Assembly (NCBI GenBank): GCA_035714625.1
Contig: DASTLT010000016.1
Span: 1-28,312, forward strand
Direction of reading: 5' to 3'
DNA: 28,312 nt
From: GCA-003244245 sp035714625
GTDB lineage: Bacteria > Actinomycetota > Actinomycetes > Mycobacteriales > Pseudonocardiaceae
This document shows, one piece after another, positions 21,397-28,312 of the stretch. Both the position numbers and the translations under genes were made by a program. Each line of letters starts with the position of its first letter. Positions within the stretch are counted from its first letter, which is position 1. The notes beneath the pieces were generated by a model. The model was not told the DNA's origin, did no database searches, and was given only the letters and a program-made list of their open reading frames with translations.

Positions 21397-22101
21397 TCAT
21401 CGGCCTGCGCCTGCCGTCCGCCGGTTTTCTCGCCGGGCCTTCAAGGCCTCGAAGACGATCGGCAGGACGGAGAGCACGACGATGCCGATCAGCATCATCT
21501 CCACGTTCTCCTTGACGAAGGTAATCCGGCCCAGCCAGAAGCCCAGCAGCGTGACTCCGGTGGCCCAGGCGATTCCCCCGGTAATCGAGTAGGTGAAGTA
21601 CTGCCGGGGGTCCATCCGGCCCACTCCCGCGATTGCGGTGATGAACGTCCGGACGATGGGCACGAAACGGCCCAGCACGATCGCCCGGGGCCCGTACTTC
21701 TCGAAGAAGTCGTGTGTCCTGGCCACGTGCTCTCGTTTGAACAGCCGGGAATCCGGCCGGTTGAACAAGGGGGGGCCGACCCGGTGACCGATATAGTAGC
21801 CGACTACGTTTCCGGCCACCGCGCACACCGTCAGTAGCCCGCACACCAGCCATATCGGGGCGCCGATGGCGCCACTCGCGACGAACAGCCCCGCGGTGAA
21901 CAGCAGCGAGTCCCCCGGCAGGAAGAATCCGATGAGCAGGCCGCACTCGGCGAAGATGATCACGCACAGCCCGATCAGCGCGTAGGGCCCCAACACATTG
22001 CGCAGCAGATGCTCGGGGTCAAGCCAGGACGGGCCCAAGGCGAGAGCTCCCAGTGCGGGCGAGTCCGCGGCGAGCAGCGCGGCGGCGAAGGGCGGCACCA
22101 T
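21397..22101 (-). CDS. DedA-family membrane protein (second copy)
   Basis: 234 residues. Same family as its neighbour: FAECGLLIGFFLPGDSLLFT, AVAGNVVGYYIGHRVGPPLF, VLGRFVPIVRTFITAIAGVG, then GFWLGRITFVKENVEMMLIG. It is closer to the typical DedA consensus than the first copy. The mycobacterial homologue Rv0364 also lies beside fba (Rv0363c), so this is probably the ancestral neighbour of the aldolase gene and the other copy an addition. ATG 22101 is chosen; the longer frame to 22290 overlaps the small membrane protein gene. Likely role is lipid-carrier transport (family knowledge). Confidence 0.92.
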   Translation of the reverse strand: MVPPFAAALLAADSPALGALALGPSWLDPEHLLRNVLGPYALIGLCVIIFAECGLLIGFFLPGDSLLFTAGLFVASGAIGAPIWLVCGLLTVCAVAGNVVGYYIGHRVGPPLFNRPDSRLFKREHVARTHDFFEKYGPRAIVLGRFVPIVRTFITAIAGVGRMDPRQYFTYSITGGIAWATGVTLLGFWLGRITFVKENVEMMLIGIVVLSVLPIVFEALKARRENRRTAGAGR

Positions 22102-22174
22102 GTCACGGTACCCGGCCGGCCGGTGGCCCTGGCCGGCACCGGGGCTAGGCGTCAGCTTGCCCCGCCGCCCGCGG

Positions 22175-22399
22175 CTACCAGGCGCTGATCGCGCCGGCCA
22201 GCCCGCCCGCCAGCGCGCCGAGCAGCACAGCAAGCGCCAGCACCGCCCAGGCGGGCAGCCCGGACCGCACCCGCCTGCCGGTCCGACCATCCGGCGCCGG
22301 GGCGGGGGCGGCGATAGCCAGCCCGGACGCCTGCGCCCGCAGCGCGGCGGAAAGCCGCTGCGCCCGCTCGTCGTGCCCGGCTGGCAGCTCGCCGGTCAT
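22175..22399 (-). CDS. Small membrane protein coupled to an ECF sigma factor (possible anti-sigma)
   Basis: 74 residues. The N-terminal half is polar (GHDERAQRLSAALRAQAS) and the C-terminal half is one membrane helix (AWAVLALAVLLGALAGGLAG). The ATG overlaps the sigma-factor stop as ATGA, the arrangement typical of sigma/anti-sigma pairs. It has no zinc-binding HxxxCxxC motif and is shorter than usual anti-sigma factors. A cytoplasmic segment next to a single membrane helix would suit a minimal regulator. The anti-sigma role is inference from position alone. Confidence 0.65.
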   Translation of the reverse strand: MTGELPAGHDERAQRLSAALRAQASGLAIAAPAPAPDGRTGRRVRSGLPAWAVLALAVLLGALAGGLAGAISAW

Positions 22400-23076
22400 C
22401 GTTGTTCCAGGATTCGTTGCAGGGCGTCGAGGGCCCGGCTGGCGCTGGACTTCACGGTGCCGCGGCTTACCCCGGTGGCGGCCGCGATCTCCGCTTCGCT
22501 CATCCCCCCGTAGTAGCGCAACACCAGCACCTCCCGCTGCCGCGCGGGCAACCGGCTCAGCGCCGCCACCACGGCCTGATGTTCTGCGGTGAGCATCGCC
22601 AGCGACTCCGCCGAGCGCGCATTGACCTGGTGCGGCGGGACATAACCGCGGGCGGTCCGGCGGCGGCGCAGCACCGAGCGGGAGCCGTTGACCACCGCCG
22701 TGCGCAGGTAACCCAGCGCGGCCGCCTCGTCGCGCAGCCCCGACCAGTGCCGGTGCAGGCCGGTGAACGCCTCCTGCACGACGTCCTCGGCGGTGCCCGG
22801 TTCGTCGACCAGGAGGATCGCCAGCCGCACCAGCCGCACCCGGTGCTGCCGGTAGAGGTCTTCGAGGGTCAGCGGGCTTGCCGGTGCCGCGGCGGGTGCC
22901 CTGGTGTCCAGCGCGCGCAGGTGACCGAGCGTCATCTCGACCGTTTCCTGCGCCGTCGGATGGTCCGACGGCTCGTCAGCGGGCACGACGGCAAGGTACT
23001 GCGGCCCGCTCAGCTCGGCTCCCACCCGTCCGGGTTCACGCTGGTGACGGTGGGTAGTTAGGGTGCTGCGGGTCAC
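22396..23076 (-). CDS. ECF RNA polymerase sigma factor (SigE-family, group of sigma-70)
   Basis: 226 residues from the GTG at 23076 (AGGTGG about 8 bases upstream), or 179 from ATG 22935; the N-terminal 47 residues are not part of the fold. Region 2: LYRQHRVRLVRLAILLVDEP and AEDVVQEAFTGLHRHW. Region 4: LSRLPARQREVLVLRYYGG, with recognition helix SEAEIAAATGVSRGTVKSSA. This resembles the SigE-family ECF factors of Streptomyces and relatives. It should direct polymerase to a few envelope or stress promoters, perhaps its own. It is divergent from fba. The downstream membrane protein may hold it inactive. Confidence 0.93.
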   Translation of the reverse strand: MTRSTLTTHRHQREPGRVGAELSGPQYLAVVPADEPSDHPTAQETVEMTLGHLRALDTRAPAAAPASPLTLEDLYRQHRVRLVRLAILLVDEPGTAEDVVQEAFTGLHRHWSGLRDEAAALGYLRTAVVNGSRSVLRRRRTARGYVPPHQVNARSAESLAMLTAEHQAVVAALSRLPARQREVLVLRYYGGMSEAEIAAATGVSRGTVKSSASRALDALQRILEQR

Positions 23077-23193
23077 CTTCGGGCCACCTGCGGGCCGAAG
23101 GCGCCGGACGGATGGGCCATACTCCTGGCATCACCCCGTTCGTGACATCACCCATGAGAACGGTCGGACTGCAAGTATCCGGAGGTCGGCACC

Positions 23194-24228
<1,035 letters not shown>

Positions 24229-24348
24229 GCGCTCCTCAAGAGCTACCAACCCCCTCACCGCCGTCGGTAACGACCGCCAACCCCGCCCGGCGAAGTGGCA
24301 AGCTGCCCCTGGAGCACGGTCGGTACGACACCGCGGGAGGATGGAGCC

Positions 24349-24765
24349 ATGAGTGTGCACGGCAACCTGTTGGGACCCAATCCAACGCTGCTCCCCGAGC
24401 GACCTGACGCGGAATCGGCGCTTGCGGCTGCGAACGACCCTGCGACGGCCGCCGCCGCGTACCCCGAGTGCTCCGCAGCCTGGGCGGCGCTGGCACAGCG
24501 AGCGCTCGACGAGGGTGATGCCGTCGCCGGGTACGCCTTCGCCCGCACCGGTTACCACCGGGGCTTGGACCAGCTCCGCAGGGCCGGCTGGGGTGGGCAC
24601 GGGCCGGTGCCCTGGGCGCACCGGCCCAACCAGGGTTTTCTGCGCGCGTTGGGCATGCTGGCCCGCGCTGCCGCCGAGATCGGTGAGGACCCCGAGGCAC
24701 TGCGCTGCCGGGAGTTCCTCGACGAGTGCGACCCCGCTGCGGCCGAGGCACTGGGGCTGGACTGA
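24349..24765 (+). CDS. DUF3151 domain protein
   Basis: 138 residues, cytoplasmic. LLGPNPTLLPERPDAESALA at the N-terminus, AYPECSAAWAALAQRALDEG, AYAFARTGYHRGLDQLRRAG-like helices, WGGHGPVPWAHRPNQGFLRA and a final helix EALRCREFLDECDP match actinobacterial DUF3151. The fold is probably TPR-like. The GGGAGG is 8 bases before the ATG. Function is unknown, but the family is consistently found between fba and purA in this group of bacteria. Confidence 0.9.
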   Translation: MSVHGNLLGPNPTLLPERPDAESALAAANDPATAAAAYPECSAAWAALAQRALDEGDAVAGYAFARTGYHRGLDQLRRAGWGGHGPVPWAHRPNQGFLRALGMLARAAAEIGEDPEALRCREFLDECDPAAAEALGLD

Positions 24766-24772
24766 TCTCCCG

Positions 24773-26062
<1,290 letters not shown>

Positions 26063-26132
26063 GCGGCTGCACTCGATGGGGCACTCTGTCCGGATGCCGC
26101 TTCGCGTTGGCGATGTTACGTTCGGTGCCGCT

Positions 26133-26726
26133 ATGCGCCAACAAGAGGAATCCTTACCGGACCACCGGCAGCCGCGGGCTGCGGGCAATGTGGCCGGCCT
26201 GACAATTGCTGAGCCGGCCAGCGGCGACGGTCCTCACTTGTGGCGCCTGGCCCGCGACTCCGCCCGGTTGGATGTGAACTCCAGTTACGCCTACCTGCTG
26301 TGGTGCCGGGAGTTCGCAGGCACCTCGACGGTGGCGCGAGTGGACGGGACCGTGGTGGGTTTCGTGACCGGTTTCATCCGGCCCAGGGCACCGGACACCG
26401 TGCTGGTGTGGCAGGTCGCGGTGGACGCCAAGCAGCGGGGCCGCCACCTCGCCAGCCGGATGCTGCACGCCCTGGTCGACCGGCTGTCCCCGAAGGGAGT
26501 GCGCTGGATGCAGACCACGGTCAGCCCCAGCAACGAGGCGTCGATCCGCTTGTTCACCGCCCTGGCCCGGGACCGGGGGGCCGGTATCGAGCGCTGCGCA
26601 CTGTTTGCGCCCGAGGATTTCCCGACCGAGGAGCCGAGCGGCCACGAGTCGGAGGACCTGTATGTGATCGGCCCCTTCTCAGTTTTCGGGGTAACGATCA
26701 GGGAAGCTATCGGAGCAGACCAGTGA
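26133..26726 (+). CDS. ectA: L-2,4-diaminobutyrate acetyltransferase
   Basis: About 197 residues, GNAT fold. LWRLARDSARLDVNSSYAYL and LWCREFAGTSTVARVDGTVV match the EctA substrate half. VLVWQVAVDAKQRGRHLASR contains the acetyl-CoA-binding Q-x-x-G/A-like loop, and TTVSPSNEASIRLFTALARD completes the domain. It makes N-gamma-acetyl-diaminobutyrate, the ectoine precursor. Upstream ATGs at 26076 and 26094 are possible starts; none has a strong ribosome binding site. The stop overlaps the ectB GTG (GTGA), so the two are translationally coupled. It follows purA after about 70 bases but probably has its own promoter. Confidence 0.93.
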   Translation: MRQQEESLPDHRQPRAAGNVAGLTIAEPASGDGPHLWRLARDSARLDVNSSYAYLLWCREFAGTSTVARVDGTVVGFVTGFIRPRAPDTVLVWQVAVDAKQRGRHLASRMLHALVDRLSPKGVRWMQTTVSPSNEASIRLFTALARDRGAGIERCALFAPEDFPTEEPSGHESEDLYVIGPFSVFGVTIREAIGADQ

Positions 26727-27967
26727 GCGTTTTCGAGACACTTGAGTCGCAAGTCCGCAGCTATTGCCGGGTGTGGCCGGCTGTGTTTGACCGGGCCGCC
26801 GGTTCCTGGATGTACGACGAGGACGGAAACCCATATCTTGACTTCTTCTCGGGAGCCGGGGCGCTGAACTACGGCCACAACCATCCTGAGTTGAAAAGGT
26901 CCTTGCTCGAGTACCTCCAGCGGGACGGCGTCCTCCATGGCCTGGACATGACCACGGTGGCCAAGCGGGCGTTTCTGGAGCGTTTCCGGGATATCGTGCT
27001 CGACCCGCGCGGCCTCGATTACAAGGTGCAGTTCCCCGGGCCGACCGGGACCAACAGTGTGGAGTCCGCGCTGAAGCTGGCCCGCAAGGTCACCGGCCGC
27101 GAGTCGGTCATCAACTTCACCAACGCTTTCCACGGTATGACGCTCGGCGCATTGTCGGTGACCGGTAACTCCATGAAACGCGGTGGTGCCGGCATCCCGC
27201 TGGTGCATGCCACCCCGATGCCCTACGACAACTATCTCGACGGGCAGCTTCCTGATTTCCTGTGGTTCGAGCGCCTCCTGGAGGACGCCGGCAGCGGGCT
27301 GAACGATCCCGCTGCGGTCATTGTCGAGACAACGCAGGGCGAGGGCGGGCTCAACACGGCTCGTTTCGAGTGGCTGCAGGGTCTGGAACAGCTCTGCCGC
27401 CGGCACGACATGCTGCTCATCGTCGATGACGTGCAGATGGGCTGTGGTCGTACCGGGCCGTTCTTCAGTTTTGAGCCGGCCGGGATCACCCCGGACATCG
27501 TGGCCCTCTCGAAATCGCTCAGCGGGTATGGGCTGCCGATGGCGCTCACCTTGCTGCGGCCCGAGCTCGACGTGTGGGAGCCGGGCGAGCACAACGGCAC
27601 CTTCCGCGGCAACAATGCGGCCTTCGTCACGGCGACCCGGGCACTGGAGGTCTTCTGGACTGATGACACCCTGCAGCGGTCCACACTGGATAAGGGGAAG
27701 CGGATCCACCAGGCGCTGGAGCGGATCGCCGAAGGGCGTGCGGGCGTCAGCGTGAAGGGCCGCGGGTTGGCCCGTGGCCTGGCATTCGACCAAGCCGAGC
27801 AGGCCGGCAAGGTGTGCACCGCGGCCTTCGACCGCGGCCTGCTCATGGAGACCGCGGGCCCCACCGACGAAGTGGCCAAGCTGCTGCCCCCGCTGACCAT
27901 CTCCTACGACGAGCTGGACGAGGGTCTTGACATTCTTGCCGGCGCCGTCGCAGAGGTGCACGACTGA
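26723..27967 (+). CDS. ectB: Diaminobutyrate-2-oxoglutarate transaminase
   Basis: 414 residues, PLP-dependent class III aminotransferase. FETLESQVRSYCRVWPAVFD at the N-terminus and YLDFFSGAGALNYGHNHPEL are typical EctB. VQFPGPTGTNSVESALKLAR and FHGMTLGALSVTGNS line the cofactor site. LLIVDDVQMGCGRTG contains the PLP-pyridine Asp, and VALSKSLSGYGLPMAL contains the Schiff-base Lys. It converts aspartate semialdehyde to diaminobutyrate with glutamate as donor. The GTG start overlaps the ectA stop. It is followed 13 bases later by ectC, so ectABC form one operon. Intact and full length. Confidence 0.97.
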   Translation: MSVFETLESQVRSYCRVWPAVFDRAAGSWMYDEDGNPYLDFFSGAGALNYGHNHPELKRSLLEYLQRDGVLHGLDMTTVAKRAFLERFRDIVLDPRGLDYKVQFPGPTGTNSVESALKLARKVTGRESVINFTNAFHGMTLGALSVTGNSMKRGGAGIPLVHATPMPYDNYLDGQLPDFLWFERLLEDAGSGLNDPAAVIVETTQGEGGLNTARFEWLQGLEQLCRRHDMLLIVDDVQMGCGRTGPFFSFEPAGITPDIVALSKSLSGYGLPMALTLLRPELDVWEPGEHNGTFRGNNAAFVTATRALEVFWTDDTLQRSTLDKGKRIHQALERIAEGRAGVSVKGRGLARGLAFDQAEQAGKVCTAAFDRGLLMETAGPTDEVAKLLPPLTISYDELDEGLDILAGAVAEVHD

Positions 27968-27980
27968 CCGAGGAGAAAGC

Positions 27981-28190
27981 GTGATCGTCCGTTCCTTCGA
28001 CGAGCTGACCGACACCGACCGCCACGTGAAGACGCCGAACTGGGAGAGCAAGCGCATTGTGCTGGCGCCGGAGAACGTCGGCTTTTCGCTGCACGAGACG
28101 GTACTCGACCCGGGGACGGTGAACGATTTCTGGTACGCCAACCACATCGAGGCGGTGGTCTGCGTCGAGGGCAGGGCAACGGCATGTTGA
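27981..28190 (+). pseudogene. ectC: Ectoine synthase, truncated by insertion after about 65 residues
   Basis: GTG start with GAGGAG 5 bases upstream. MIVRSFDELTDTDRHVKTPN, WESKRIVLAPENVGFSLHET and the NDFWYANHIEAVVCVEG segment are clear EctC, including the metal-ligand Glu region (IEAVVCVEG). After CVEG the frame reads only RATAC and stops at 28190. Intact EctC has about 130 residues, so the second half of the cupin barrel is missing. That half holds the conserved Tyr and His metal ligands. The DNA after about 28175-28185 is less GC-rich and does not encode EctC in any frame. I infer an insertion element. The product should be inactive unless the rest is supplied elsewhere. Confidence 0.85.
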
Positions 28191-28312
28191 CATAAGGTAG
28201 TGGATCTTTAACGGTCCGTGATCGCCCGGAGAGGGCGATCCGTCGAGGGCGGGGCTTGATGTTGGGGATGACCTCCCGTCTGGGAAAATGCAGATTGCGA
28301 AGGCAACATTTC
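28185..28312. mobile_element. Unidentified inserted sequence inside ectC (edge of element, cut by window end)
   Basis: About 130 bases with visibly lower GC and no coding frame of note. They contain a perfect hairpin, arms GATCGCCC (28220-28227) and GGGCGATC (28233-28240) with a 5-base loop, and later TGGGAAAATGCAGATTGCG. The position inside an otherwise normal gene and the untranslated, hairpin-bearing terminus suggest the end of an insertion sequence whose transposase lies beyond the window. I cannot name the family, and the direct-repeat target duplication cannot be seen. Confidence 0.5.
28220..28240. terminator. Hairpin in the inserted sequence (terminator-like or IS end structure)
   Basis: Perfect 8-base stem with GGAGA loop and no following T-run. 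It could be a subterminal hairpin of the element that blocks read-through transcription from the ect operon, or a transposase recognition structure. Confidence 0.4.

Noticed and set aside
26291..28147. 618-residue minus-strand open frame opposite ectA-ectB-ectC
   Set aside because: It spans three well-identified genes and has shadow-type composition; no independent evidence of coding.

Overview
The window is high-GC DNA (coding third positions mostly G or C) from an actinomycete. The gene neighbourhoods point to the Pseudonocardiales/Mycobacteriales area. The pheA / histidine-phosphatase pair, the metallopeptidase / septum-formation pair and the DedA / fba / DUF3151 / purA order all resemble, from memory, mycobacterial and pseudonocardial chromosomes. 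I cannot name the genus. Both ends run into mobile DNA (the tail of an IS4-like transposase at the left, an unidentified insertion inside ectC at the right), as expected of a draft contig broken at repeats.

Layout. 1-0.8 kb: IS tail, an orphan C-terminus of an HTH/TPR regulator, and a DUF433 antitoxin whose overlapping DUF5615-type toxin gene is deleted internally. 0.97-3.2 kb: a membrane protein and an OmpA-like lipoprotein in one operon. 3.5-9.2 kb: a TetR regulator, a CPBP membrane protease, an LprD-like/DUF3817/unknown operon, a GDT1-type metal transporter, pheA and a histidine phosphatase. 9.2-14.2 kb: an accessory block with a zinc-ribbon HTH-TPR regulator (frameshifted), a TcmP gene (frameshifted), a convergent, overlapping DUF5131 (Gp37/Gp68) three-Cys protein, and the C-terminal half of a ParA-like protein. 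14.2-17.7 kb: a large-subunit catalase, a DUF5709 protein and a CBS-pair protein, which may share stress-sigma-like promoters. 17.9-19.2 kb: a polyprenol-phosphate mannosyltransferase and a small unknown protein. 19.2-23.1 kb: a minus-strand run of metallopeptidase, septum-formation protein, two DedA proteins, an ECF sigma factor and its small membrane partner. 23.2-26.1 kb: fba, DUF3151 and purA. 26.1-28.2 kb: ectA and ectB, translationally coupled, with an ectC cut off about halfway.

Three observations stand out. First, the TcmP + DUF5131 pair, probably a two-enzyme nucleic-acid or nucleotide modification module of unknown function. Second, loss of the ectoine synthase C-terminus by insertion, which should stop the pathway at N-acetyl-diaminobutyrate. 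Third, a recurring pattern of short (9-20 bp) tandem duplications at gene 3' ends that copy the stop codon, seen at five sites. Two single-base frameshifts (in the HTH-TPR regulator and tcmP) are either real decay of the accessory block or sequencing errors; raw reads would decide.
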